This document shows positions 9,228 to 18,571 of a stretch of 64,000 nucleotides of DNA, in pieces (the first letter of the stretch is position 1; each line of letters starts with the position of its first letter). The position numbers and the translations under genes were made by a program. The notes beneath the pieces were generated by a model. It was not told where the DNA came from, searched no databases, and worked only from the letters and a program-made list of their open reading frames with translations. This DNA is from Candidatus Binatia bacterium (GTDB lineage Bacteria > Desulfobacterota > Binatia > UBA12015): NCBI GenBank assembly GCA_036563615.1, contig DATCMB010000006.1:62001-126000 (forward strand), read 5' to 3'.

Positions 9228-10034
9228 TCAGCCGCACTTCGGGCGACGTCCCGCCGCGACCGCCTGCTCGTAGAGCTTCATCGCGTGCGGGATGCGCTCG
9301 TTCAGGTCGCGCATGCGGGTCGCGCCCGACGGGTGGGTCGAGAGGAACTCGGGCGAGCGCCCGCCGCCTGCCTTCTCCATGTTCTCCCAGAAGGCGACGC
9401 TCTGCCGCGGGTCGAAGCCGGCGCTCGCCATCAGGTCGAGCCCGACCAGGTCGGCCTCGCTCTCCTGCGAGCGCGAGAACGGCAGCAGCACGCCGACCTG
9501 CGCGCCGACGCCGAGCGCGGCGGCGAGCCGCGGATCCATCGCTTGACCCGCGACCTGCATCAGCGCGCCCGCGACCATCTGCTGCGAGACGCGCTCGTTC
9601 GCGTGCTGCGCGAGCACGTGCGCGACCTCGTGGCCGATCACGGTCGCGAGCTGGTCCTGGTTCTTCGCGACCTCGACGATGCCGGTGTAGACGCCGATCT
9701 TGCCGCCCGGCAGCGCGAACGCGTTCGCCTCGTCCTCGGCGAAGACGACGACCTCCCACTGCTTGGGGGCGTCCGGATGCGAGCTCGCTTGTGCGGCGAT
9801 CGCGTCGGCGACGCAGCGCACGTAGCGCGTGGTCCTCGCGTCGCGCGCCTGCGGCGTCTCCTGCTTGATCTCCTGGAAGGCGGTCGCGCCCATGCCGGCG
9901 ATCTGGTCGTTCGGCAGCAAGCGGAGCTGTCGGCGGCCGAGCGGCGAGGTCGCACAGGCTGCGGCGACGAGGATCAGGACGACGAGCGCCCAGCGTCGCG
10001 CCAGGCGCACGGGCGGTGTCGGTTGGCTGCGCAC
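9228..10034 (-). CDS. M48 family zinc metalloprotease, lipoprotein
   Basis: Start chosen at GTG 10034 because GGAG lies eight bases before it. A farther ATG at 10103 would overlap the neighbouring cyclase gene. The 268-aa protein opens with a hydrophobic signal ending in VAAAC, a lipobox. The peptidase domain has VIGHEVAHVLAQH (HExxH zinc motif), the downstream third ligand in SRSQESEADLVGLDLM, and STHPSGATRM near the C-terminus, all typical of BepA/LoiP-type M48 proteases. It should be anchored in the envelope and degrade or help fold outer-membrane proteins. It follows the cyclase gene on the same strand with a 31-base gap. Confidence 0.9.
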   Translation of the reverse strand: MRSQPTPPVRLARRWALVVLILVAAACATSPLGRRQLRLLPNDQIAGMGATAFQEIKQETPQARDARTTRYVRCVADAIAAQASSHPDAPKQWEVVVFAEDEANAFALPGGKIGVYTGIVEVAKNQDQLATVIGHEVAHVLAQHANERVSQQMVAGALMQVAGQAMDPRLAAALGVGAQVGVLLPFSRSQESEADLVGLDLMASAGFDPRQSVAFWENMEKAGGGRSPEFLSTHPSGATRMRDLNERIPHAMKLYEQAVAAGRRPKCG

Positions 10035-10065
10035 GAGGGTTTCTCCTTGCGTCCGGACGTCGGAC

Positions 10066-13000
10066 CTACGGCTCAGGTTGTGCCGCAACCGCGCCCGGCG
10101 CAAGGTCGGCGAGCAGCGCCGCCGCGCGCTGCTCGTAGCGTCCCATGCGCAGCTCGCGCGCGAGCGCGAGCCCGCGCACGAGGTCGTGCTTCGCGCGCTC
10201 TTCCTCGCCGCGCGCGAGCGCGATCTGCGCCGCGGTGACGAGCGCGGTGGCGAGCGTCGAGCGCGCGCCGGTCTCCTCGGCGAGCGCGACGGCGCGCCGC
10301 GCGTGGCGCTCGGCGTCGGCGAGCCGGCGCGGGTCGTGGCGCAGCAGCTCGGCGCGCGCGTTCGCGCACAGCGCGTCGCGGAAGCGTCCGCCGGACTGGC
10401 GGTCGACGTGCTCGAGCACGCTCTCGCCGCGCTTCAGCTCGCCGATCGCGACCAGCGCCTCGATCACGGTGCCCACGTAGAGCGGCAGGTTGGTCGAGCC
10501 CTGCAGACCGGCCTCGATGTGACGCAGGAAGCGCGACGGCATCGGCGGCATGCCGAGCTCGACGCGTGCGGCGAGCGCCAGCGACGCCGACGGGCGGCAG
10601 GCGCCGATGTTGCCGATCTCGCGCGCGATCTCGAGGCTGAGCTCCGCCCAGCGCAGCGCTTCCGCGTACTCGCCGCGCATGAAGTGCGCCTGCGCGAGCA
10701 GCGACGACGTCCCGGTGCGCACGGTGCGGTTGTTGTGCCGCGTCGCATGCTCGTGCGTCTCGCGCGCCGACTCCATCGCGGCGTCGACCTGATCGGCGTG
10801 GAACAGCACGGTCTCGCGCATGAAGCGGACGCCGAACCACAGGTCGGTCGGCTTGCCCGGGTGCTGCATCACCTCGAGCTCGGCGAGCGCGTGCTCGACG
10901 ATGTCGAGCGACTCCACGAAGCGCCCGTCGAACAAGTACGCGAAGGCGAGGCCGCGCGAGATGTTGACCGCGTTGAAGCCGAGGTTCTCGCGGCGCGCGA
11001 TCGCGAGGCCTTCCTCGACCAGCGCGACGCCGCGCGCGAAGCGCTCGCTCCCGCCGGCGATCGCGGCGAGTCCCTCGTACGACGGAAAGGCGGCGCACGC
11101 CGGCTTGACGTCGAGCGCCTGCGCGAGCGCGCGTCCGCGCCGGGCGACGCGCTCGATTTCCTCCATGTCGCCGACCGACGTGTAGATGATGCTCATGTGG
11201 CAGAGGCCGAGCGCGGCGGCGAGTGCTTGACGCTGCAGCGCCTCGTCGGCGCCGGCGCCGTCGTCGAGCGCGCTCGACGCGATCCCCCACGCGGCGGCGT
11301 AGAACTCGCGCGCCGCGTGGTAGGACGGCACGCGCTCGGCGTCGGCGGCCGCGCGCAGCAGCGCCTCGATCGCTTTGTCGCGATCGTCGCTGCGCGCGAA
11401 GTGGTGCGCGAGCAGCGCGGAGCGCTCGGCGGTCCGCTCGCCCGGCGCTTCGTCGAGGAGCCGCGCGATGCGGCCGTGCAGGGCGCGCCGCTCGCGCAGC
11501 AGCAGCGAGTCGTAGGCGATCTCCTGCGTCACGCTCTCGCCGAAGCGGAACTCGTCCTCCGACAGCACGGTCTTGCGGTGGATGATGCCGCGGTGCTCGA
11601 GGTGCTCGAGCTCGGCCGCGACGTCGATGCCCTCGCCCTCGAGGAGCTGCTCGAGCTGATCGCGGCGGAACTGGCGTCCGAGCACGGCTGCGACCTGCGC
11701 GGTGCGCTTCGCGGCGGGACGCAGGCGATCGATGCGCGCGCCGATCACCTCCTGCACCGTCTCGGGGATGAGGATGTCCTGGATCGGCCGCGTCAAGCGC
11801 AAGCGTCCGCCGCTCTTGACCAGCGAGCCGTCCTCGAGGATCGCGCGCGTGATCTCCTCGAGGAAGAAGGGATTGCCCTCGGCCTTCTCGCAGATGCGCT
11901 CCTCGAGCTCGGCGGGTAGCTCGCCGCCCGCGATCGCGCGCACCACGGCGGTCGCCTGCTCGAAGGCCAGCGAGCGCAGGTGGAGCTGCGTGTACGCGGC
12001 GGCCGGACGCCAGTGCGGCTCGAAGTCCGGCCGGTGGCTGACCACCATCATCATGCGCACGCCGCGCGCCTTCGCGACCGCGAGGTCGAGCATCTCGCGC
12101 GACGCGTCGTCCATCCAGTCGATGTCCTCGAGGATCATCACCAGCGGAGCCTTGTTGCTCATCGCCACGAAGAGGTGGGCGACGGCCTCGAAGACGTCGC
12201 GCTTGACGTCGTCCGGCGACTCGAACGTGGGCTCGCTCGGCAGCGAGAAGATCCGCGCGAGCTTGGGCTCGATCTCGACGAGGTGCTCGTCGATCTCGGC
12301 GAGGCGGCGGCAGACGATCTGCGACGCCTTGCCGCAGTACTCGCCTGCGGGCAGCTCGAAGTAGTGGCGCAGCATCGACGCCCACGGCGCGTACGGCAGC
12401 ATGTGGCTCAGCGACGAGCAGCGCGCCTCGAGGATGATCGGCAGCTCGCGCGCGAGCCGCTGCTTGAACTCGTAGATCAGCCGCGAGCGACCGCTGCCGG
12501 CCTCGCCGATCACGGAGACCACCTGCGGCAGGCGGCCGTGCAGACGTCGGTAGCAGGCTTCGAGCTGCGCGAGCTCCTCGTCGCGTCCGACGAGCCGGGT
12601 CAGCGTGCGCCCCGGACGCAGGCTCATCGCGTCCGCGTCGTCGAGCGTGCCGAGCACCTCGTAGGCGACCACCGCGTCGCGCTTGCCCTTCACCGTGAGC
12701 GGGCCGACCTCGCGCATCTCGAAGCGTCCGCGCACCAGGCGCTCGGTCGCGGCGCTGATCAGGATCGCGTTCGGCTGCGCGAGCGACTCGAGGCGCGACG
12801 CGAGGTTGGTCGTGTCGCCGGTCGCCGTATAGTCCATCTTCAGGTCGTTGCCGACCGTGCCGACGACCACCGGACCGGTGTTGATCCCGAAGCGCGCCTT
12901 GAGCTCGAAGTCGCGGCCCGAGAGCTTGGTCTCGTTGAGCCGCACGAGCGCTTCGCGGATCGCGAGCGCCGCGCGGATCGCGCGCTCGGGCGCGTCCTCG

Positions 13001-13668
13001 TGCGCGACGGGCGCGCCGAACAGCGCCATGACGCCGTCGCCTGCGAGTTGATTGACGATGCCCTCGAAGCGGTAGATCTCGCGGATGCAGAGCTCGACGT
13101 ACTGGTCGAGCAGCTCGCGGTACTCCTCGGCGTCGAGGCGGTCGGCGATCTCGACGGATCCCGCGATGTCGCAGAACAGCACGGTGACCCGCTTGCGCTC
13201 GCCGGTCGCCGCCCCCGGTGTCGCGACCAGCCGATTGGCGAGGCTCTCCGGCATGTGGCGCCGCAGCCGGTCGCGCAGCTCGTCGCTCGCCTGCGCGCGC
13301 GCGTCGACGGCGCCGTTCGCGCCCGTCGCGCGGGGGACGGCGCCGCGCGCCGCGACGCCCGCGATCGCGTTCGCGCCCACGCTGCCGCCGCCGTTGCTCG
13401 CCGCGGCGCGCTCGCCTGCGGCGGCGCGCTCAGAGGGCGCGGCGCTCGCGAGGCGCTCGCTCGCGGCGGAGGATTCGAGCCCCGCCGAAGCGGAAGCCTC
13501 CGCGTGGGCCGCGCCCGCCGCCAGCGCGTGGCCGCAGTCCGGGCAGAAGCGGTAGCTCGCCTCGGTGACGGCGCCGCAGCTCGGGCAGGGGCTCCCGACG
13601 GGCGTGCCGCACGCGTGACAGAAGCGCTTTCCGGGGATCAGCTCGGTGGCACAGCGAACGCAGTGCAC
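10066..13668 (-). CDS. Zinc-ribbon / class III nucleotide cyclase / AAA ATPase / TPR protein
   Basis: This is a 1200-aa multidomain protein. Residues 1-50 hold two CxxC zinc ribbons (CVRCATEL, CHACGTPV, CPSCG, CPDCGHAL). A low-complexity Ala-rich linker follows. The cyclase homology domain starts at RKRVTVLFCDIAGS, with the metal Asp in CDIAGS, the second in LAGDGVMALFG and transition-state Asn and Arg in DTTNLASRLES, so it looks catalytically competent. An NTPase of the LuxR/adenylate-cyclase AAA type follows, with Walker A GEAGSGRS and Walker B VMILEDIDWMDD, and the C-terminal half is TPR-like. The cyclase is probably cytosolic and controlled by the ATPase/TPR sensor part. Whether the product is cAMP or cGMP is not decided by sequence alone. 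Confidence 0.92.
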   Translation of the reverse strand: MHCVRCATELIPGKRFCHACGTPVGSPCPSCGAVTEASYRFCPDCGHALAAGAAHAEASASAGLESSAASERLASAAPSERAAAGERAAASNGGGSVGANAIAGVAARGAVPRATGANGAVDARAQASDELRDRLRRHMPESLANRLVATPGAATGERKRVTVLFCDIAGSVEIADRLDAEEYRELLDQYVELCIREIYRFEGIVNQLAGDGVMALFGAPVAHEDAPERAIRAALAIREALVRLNETKLSGRDFELKARFGINTGPVVVGTVGNDLKMDYTATGDTTNLASRLESLAQPNAILISAATERLVRGRFEMREVGPLTVKGKRDAVVAYEVLGTLDDADAMSLRPGRTLTRLVGRDEELAQLEACYRRLHGRLPQVVSVIGEAGSGRSRLIYEFKQRLARELPIILEARCSSLSHMLPYAPWASMLRHYFELPAGEYCGKASQIVCRRLAEIDEHLVEIEPKLARIFSLPSEPTFESPDDVKRDVFEAVAHLFVAMSNKAPLVMILEDIDWMDDASREMLDLAVAKARGVRMMMVVSHRPDFEPHWRPAAAYTQLHLRSLAFEQATAVVRAIAGGELPAELEERICEKAEGNPFFLEEITRAILEDGSLVKSGGRLRLTRPIQDILIPETVQEVIGARIDRLRPAAKRTAQVAAVLGRQFRRDQLEQLLEGEGIDVAAELEHLEHRGIIHRKTVLSEDEFRFGESVTQEIAYDSLLLRERRALHGRIARLLDEAPGERTAERSALLAHHFARSDDRDKAIEALLRAAADAERVPSYHAAREFYAAAWGIASSALDDGAGADEALQRQALAAALGLCHMSIIYTSVGDMEEIERVARRGRALAQALDVKPACAAFPSYEGLAAIAGGSERFARGVALVEEGLAIARRENLGFNAVNISRGLAFAYLFDGRFVESLDIVEHALAELEVMQHPGKPTDLWFGVRFMRETVLFHADQVDAAMESARETHEHATRHNNRTVRTGTSSLLAQAHFMRGEYAEALRWAELSLEIAREIGNIGACRPSASLALAARVELGMPPMPSRFLRHIEAGLQGSTNLPLYVGTVIEALVAIGELKRGESVLEHVDRQSGGRFRDALCANARAELLRHDPRRLADAERHARRAVALAEETGARSTLATALVTAAQIALARGEEERAKHDLVRGLALARELRMGRYEQRAAALLADLAPGAVAAQPEP

Positions 13669-13731
13669 GCGCGAGCTTCCCGTGGCCGCCCAGGTGAGTC
13701 AATCGAAACGCGCGACGGGCGCCGCGCGGCT

Positions 13732-14250
13732 TCAGTGGTGCGTGCTCGGACCGCAGCTCCAGCGCGGCTCGACGAGGCGGATCTGCGCTTCGAGCGAGCG
13801 CGGATGGGTGCGGCCGGAGAGCAGGCAGAGCGCGCGGTTGCCGATGCCGGTCTCGGCCTGGGCGCGCAGCAGGGTCTGTACTTGACGCGCGATCGCGGCG
13901 CGCTCGCCGCGCCGGCCGCGGTTGCCGTCCTCGAGGTCGAGGTTCAGCGCCGCGAGCGCCGCGCCGAGCGCGAACGCAGCGGAGCCGCCGCCGCTCGCGT
14001 ACACCGTCTCGTCGACCACTGCGGCGCGCGTCGCGGCGTCGCCGGTGACCGCCCGCGCGTTGCCGAGCACCGCCGCCTTGCCGCGCTCGACCTGGTCGAG
14101 GAAGGAGCCGGCGTGCGCGACGCGCGCGAGCGGTCCGGGCGCGAGCGTCAGCGTCAGCGCCGCGACGACCGCGGCGACCGCGACGAGCACGCGACGGTCG
14201 TGCGCCGTGCGGCGTCGTTCGGCCGTCGTGCTTCGCTCCGTCGTTCTCAT
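13732..14250 (-). CDS. Small secreted protein encoded after the lysyl oxidase homologue
   Basis: The 172-aa protein has a basic N-terminus, a hydrophobic stretch (RVLVAVAAVVAALTLTLAP) and an AHA cleavage site. The mature part is Ala- and Arg-rich, with two Cys in the last 35 residues (ALCLLSG and RWSCGPSTHH). I recognise no family. Its ATG lies one base after the stop of the lysyl oxidase homologue, so the two are almost certainly translated from one message. It could be a partner, substrate or maturation factor of that enzyme; this rests only on the arrangement. Confidence 0.7.
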   Translation of the reverse strand: MRTTERSTTAERRRTAHDRRVLVAVAAVVAALTLTLAPGPLARVAHAGSFLDQVERGKAAVLGNARAVTGDAATRAAVVDETVYASGGGSAAFALGAALAALNLDLEDGNRGRRGERAAIARQVQTLLRAQAETGIGNRALCLLSGRTHPRSLEAQIRLVEPRWSCGPSTHH

Positions 14251-14251
14251 C

Positions 14252-15307
14252 TCAGTCCTTCGCGTCGCCCTTCGGCAGCGGCTTTCCCGGCACGCGCACG
14301 ATCCGGAAGGGCGCGGACTCGAGCTCGCCGCGCTGCACCGAGGCGTCGCGCACGACCACCTTGAGACGCGCGCTCGGCGACGCGATGCGCGCCGGCACGC
14401 GCCAGCGGAAGCTCGCGCGCTCGCCCGGCACGTCGCCGACGAGCTGCTGCCAGGTCGTGCCGTCGTCGGTCGTGAGCCACACCTCCTGCGTGACGACCTC
14501 GACGTCGTCGTGCGCGCTCCAGCGCACCTCGAGCACGTCGCCGGTGCGCGCGGTCGTGGTCGCGGTCGGATGATGGATCGCCTCGACCACCGGCGGCGCG
14601 TCGCTCGGCGCCGGGATGGTGATCGGGACGCGGCCTTCGTTGTTGTCGAGCCGCGTCTCGGGCATGCGCCGCGTCGGATTCCAGAACACGCGCAGCACGT
14701 AGTCGCCGGGCGGCACGTCGGTGACGTCGATCCACTGGCAGTCGAGCACCGCCGGGTACCAGTCGGCCCAGCCGACCTGGACGCCCTGCGACGTGCAGTC
14801 GTAGCGCCGCGGCGGGGCAGGGCCGTCGTCGGAGGGCAGCGTGTCCTCGATGCAGAAGCCCTGCTTGCGCCCGGTCTTCACCACCGTGCCCGAGGCGTCG
14901 AGCAGCTCGTACAGCGCGGCGTCGCGGAAGTGGTAGTGGCGGTGGCAGGCGCTGTAGACGAACAGGTCCGAGCGCTCGCGCGGGTTGCCGACCACGAGAT
15001 CCTCGGTGCCGCGATTGTGCACCAGGACGTCGAAGCGCAGCAGCTTGCGGATGCCGGGTCCGCCGACGCAGTTCTCGTCGGGGTGAAGCACGCAGGTGCC
15101 GGAGATCGGGATCGTCGCGTCGAGCCGCGGCGCGCGGCCCGGCGGGTGGAAGATCGCGGTCGAGAGGCGCGCGGTGGCGCGCATCTGCTCGACGTCAAGC
15201 ACGAGATCCGGGCCGCTCTCCTGCGCGCGCGTCCCGCCGGGCGCGAGCGTCGCCGCCGCGACGAGCGCGGTAGCCAGCGACGCGAGCCGGGCGCGGCGGG
15301 GACGCAT
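14252..15307 (-). CDS. Secreted lysyl oxidase homologue
   Basis: The 351-aa protein has a signal peptide ending near GGTRA. Residues 72-210 match the lysyl oxidase catalytic domain. CHRHYH at 121-126 holds the three copper His, equivalent to human H292, H294 and H296. K148 in GRKQGFCIEDT and Y184 in WYPAVLDCQW align, with the same spacing to the following Cys, with human K320 and Y355, which cross-link to the lysine tyrosylquinone cofactor. IDVTDVPPGDYVL and a late NN pair also match. Residues 240-345 form an Ig- or FN3-like beta domain absent from human LOX. It should oxidise primary amines outside the cytoplasm; the substrate is unknown. The ATG lies three bases after the MBL gene stop, so expression is probably coupled. 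Confidence 0.9.
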   Translation of the reverse strand: MRPRRARLASLATALVAAATLAPGGTRAQESGPDLVLDVEQMRATARLSTAIFHPPGRAPRLDATIPISGTCVLHPDENCVGGPGIRKLLRFDVLVHNRGTEDLVVGNPRERSDLFVYSACHRHYHFRDAALYELLDASGTVVKTGRKQGFCIEDTLPSDDGPAPPRRYDCTSQGVQVGWADWYPAVLDCQWIDVTDVPPGDYVLRVFWNPTRRMPETRLDNNEGRVPITIPAPSDAPPVVEAIHHPTATTTARTGDVLEVRWSAHDDVEVVTQEVWLTTDDGTTWQQLVGDVPGERASFRWRVPARIASPSARLKVVVRDASVQRGELESAPFRIVRVPGKPLPKGDAKD

Positions 15308-15309
15308 TC

Positions 15310-16308
<999 letters not shown>

Positions 16309-16338
16309 GTCACATTGGGCGTGCTACTGCACCACTTC

Positions 16339-17055
16339 ATGTGCGGCCGCTACACCATCACGTCGCCCGCCAAGGTGATCGCCGAGGTGCTCGGGATCGA
16401 CGAGCCGATCGATCTCGCGCCGCGCTACAACGTCTGCCCGGGGCAGGACGTGCCCGTGGTGCGCGTCCGGCGCGGCGAGGAGAAGCGCTCGCTCGACCTG
16501 CTGCGCTGGGGGCTCGTGCCCTGGTTCGCGAAGGAGCCCGGACCTGCGGCGCGCATGATCAACGCGCGCGCCGAGACCGCGGCGACGAGCCCCGCCTTCC
16601 GCGACGCGCTGCGCGAGCGCCGCTGTCTCGTGCCCGCGGACGGATTCTACGAGTGGCAGGCGCAGGGAGGTCCGCGCGGTCCGAAGCAGGCGTTCTGGCT
16701 GCACCGCCCGGACGGCAAGCCCTTCGCGTTCGCCGGCCTGTGGGAGCGCTGGAAGGGCAAGGACGGAACGCGCATCGAGTCGTGCACGATCCTCACCACC
16801 GAGCCGAACGAGCTCGTGCGTCCGATCCACGACCGCATGCCGGTCATCCTGCCGCCCGACGCCTTCGATCTGTGGCTCGACCGCGACGTGCACGACGTCG
16901 AGCGCCTGCGTCCGCTGCTCGCGCCGCTGCCGGCGAGCGAGCTCGTCGCCACACCGGTGTCGAGCTGGGTCAACGACCCGCGGCACGACGACCCGCAGTG
17001 CATCGTCGAGGTGAAGCCCGTGCCGCGTCAGCTCACGCTGCGGATCGTATCGTAA
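16339..17055 (+). CDS. SOS response-associated peptidase / abasic-site shielding protein (SRAP, YedK)
   Basis: The protein starts MCGRYTI, so Cys2 becomes N-terminal after Met removal, as the family requires for its thiazolidine link to abasic sites in single-stranded DNA. The other active-site residues are present: Asn in MINARAET, Glu in DGFYEW and His in IHDRMPVIL. Length (238 aa) is normal. The start is fixed by the MCGR motif. It is divergent from the MBL gene and lies 56 bases before the MerR gene. No LexA box was recognised. Confidence 0.95.
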   Translation: MCGRYTITSPAKVIAEVLGIDEPIDLAPRYNVCPGQDVPVVRVRRGEEKRSLDLLRWGLVPWFAKEPGPAARMINARAETAATSPAFRDALRERRCLVPADGFYEWQAQGGPRGPKQAFWLHRPDGKPFAFAGLWERWKGKDGTRIESCTILTTEPNELVRPIHDRMPVILPPDAFDLWLDRDVHDVERLRPLLAPLPASELVATPVSSWVNDPRHDDPQCIVEVKPVPRQLTLRIVS

Positions 17056-17080
17056 GGCGGCCCGACGCCATTGCGACGAT

Positions 17081-17108
17081 GTGAGTACTCACTTACAGAG
17101 TACTCACT
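17081..17108. promoter_or_regulatory. Two copies of a palindromic operator before the MerR-men operon
   Basis: GTGAGTACTCAC (17081-17092) is a perfect 12-base palindrome. Its core GAGTACTC recurs at 17098-17105, and GAGTACTCACT is repeated directly at 17083 and 17098, a 15-base shift. The second copy ends three bases before the MerR start codon and takes the place of a ribosome site. This is the likely autoregulatory site of the MerR-type protein and a control point for the menaquinone operon. Confidence 0.6.
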
Positions 17109-17111
17109 CAC

Positions 17112-17864
17112 ATGAACTACTCGGTCGAGCAGCTCGCCGAGGCCGCGGGCGTCCGGGTCGACACCGTGCGCTACTACCAGGCGCAGGGTCTGCTGCCGCC
17201 GCCGAAGCGCGCCGGACGCCGCGCCCTCTACTCCGACGCGCACCTCAAGCTGCTGCGGCGCATCCGCGAGCTGCAGCGCGAGGGCCTGCCGCTCGCGGTC
17301 ATCAAGCGCATGCTCGAGGGCGGCAAGGGCAAGCGCCGCGCGACCGCGCTCGAGCGCGCGATCGCCGAGCAGCGCGGCGAGCAGCGGCTCACGCGCGCCG
17401 ACCTCGCCTCCGCGTCCGGCGTCTCGGAGGAGCTGATCGCCGCGGTCGAGAACGCGGGGCTCTTCGAGCCGGTGAAGGTCGGCGGCGAGCCGCGCTACGG
17501 CGAGGCCGACGTCGCGATGGCGCGCGCCGCGCTCGCGCTGCTCCGCGAGGGCTTTCCGCTCACCGAGCTGCTCGGTCTCGCGATCACGCACGCGAGCAAC
17601 ACGCGCGAGGTCGCGGAGCGCGCGGCCGACCTGTTCGAGCGCTACGTGCGCCGCACCAAGAGCGGCGAGGAGCGGCCCGAGCAGGAGGTGGTCGAGAGCT
17701 TCAAGCGCCTGATGCCGGCGATCACGTCGCTGGTCGCACACCACTTCCAGCGCACGCTGATCGCGGTCGCGCTCGCGCGCCTCGAGGAGCGTGGTGAGAA
17801 GCGCGCTCTCGAGGTCGCGCTCGACGCAACCGAGTCGGGACGCCTCGAGGTCACGTGGCGATGA
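17112..17864 (+). CDS. MerR-family regulator with two HTH-like modules
   Basis: Residues 1-75 are a standard MerR winged helix: YSVEQLAEAAGVRVDTVRYY, QGLLPPPKR, then LKLLRRIRELQREGLPL. Residues about 95-165 repeat the pattern: LTRADLASASGVSEELI, NAGLFEPVKVGGEPRYGE, and a helix ending REGFPLTELL. A helical region with an HH pair (VAHHFQRTL) closes the 250-aa protein; no Cys-rich metal site is seen. It is the first gene of the men operon and overlaps menG by four bases (ATGA). Together with the repeated palindrome just upstream, this suggests it controls menaquinone synthesis. The inducer is unknown. Confidence 0.85.
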   Translation: MNYSVEQLAEAAGVRVDTVRYYQAQGLLPPPKRAGRRALYSDAHLKLLRRIRELQREGLPLAVIKRMLEGGKGKRRATALERAIAEQRGEQRLTRADLASASGVSEELIAAVENAGLFEPVKVGGEPRYGEADVAMARAALALLREGFPLTELLGLAITHASNTREVAERAADLFERYVRRTKSGEERPEQEVVESFKRLMPAITSLVAHHFQRTLIAVALARLEERGEKRALEVALDATESGRLEVTWR

Positions 17865-18571
17865 CGCTGCCCGCCGCGGAAGAGAAGGCGGACTTCGTGC
17901 GCGCGATGTTCGACCGCATCGCGCCGCGCTACGACCGCCTGAACGCCGTCATGACGTTGCGCCTCGACCGCGGCTGGCGGCGCGCGACGATCGCCGCGGC
18001 GGAGATCGCGCCGGGGGACCGCGTGCTCGACGTCGCCTGCGGCACGGGCGACCTGATCGAGCTCGCACGCGCGCGCGGCGCGCGCGTCGTCGGCGTCGAC
18101 TTCGCGCAGGGCATGCTCGCGGTCGCGCGACGGCGCGGTCTCGGCGCGGGGCTGGTGCGCGGCGACGCGCTCGCGCTGCCGCTCGCCGACGCGAGCGTCG
18201 ACGTGGTCACGTGCGCGTTCGCGCTGCGCAACTTCGTCGCGCTCGCGCCCTTTCTCGAGGAAGCCGCGCGCGTGCTGCGCCCGGGCGGACGCCTGGCTCT
18301 GCTCGAGGTCGCGACCCCGCGCGGCGCGCTGCTGCGCGCCGGCCACCGGCTGTGGTTCCACGGCGCGGTGCCGCTGATCGGTCGCCTGCTCGCCGATCGC
18401 GCCGCCTACGCCTACCTGCCGGCCTCGACCGCATACCTGCCCGACGCGCCCGAGCTGATGCGCGCGATCGAAGCGTCGGGCTTCGCGGACGTGCGCCGGC
18501 GAGCGCTCGGGCTGGGCGCGGTCCAGCTTCTCACCGCGCGGCGCGCGTCGCGCGTCCGGAGCGCCGCATGA
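17861..18571 (+). CDS. menG: Demethylmenaquinone methyltransferase
   Basis: The ATG at 17861 overlaps the MerR stop (ATGA); GTG at 17855 is an alternative. The 236-aa protein matches UbiE/MenG: MFDRIAPRYDRLNAVMTL near the N-terminus, the SAM-binding VLDVACGTGDL, then DALALPLADASVDVV and AFALRNF. It methylates demethylmenaquinone in the last step of menaquinone synthesis. Being among men genes favours this over a ubiquinone role. It overlaps menF by four bases. Confidence 0.93.
   Translation: MTLPAAEEKADFVRAMFDRIAPRYDRLNAVMTLRLDRGWRRATIAAAEIAPGDRVLDVACGTGDLIELARARGARVVGVDFAQGMLAVARRRGLGAGLVRGDALALPLADASVDVVTCAFALRNFVALAPFLEEAARVLRPGGRLALLEVATPRGALLRAGHRLWFHGAVPLIGRLLADRAAYAYLPASTAYLPDAPELMRAIEASGFADVRRRALGLGAVQLLTARRASRVRSAA

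Noticed and set aside
10035..10103. An upstream ATG start for the M48 lipoprotein
   Set aside because: It would overlap the cyclase gene end and put 23 residues before the signal; GTG 10034 has a good ribosome site.
10073..12385. A 770-aa open frame on the same strand as the cyclase gene
   Set aside because: Arg-rich translation in a shifted frame; the cyclase/AAA/TPR frame has complete motifs.
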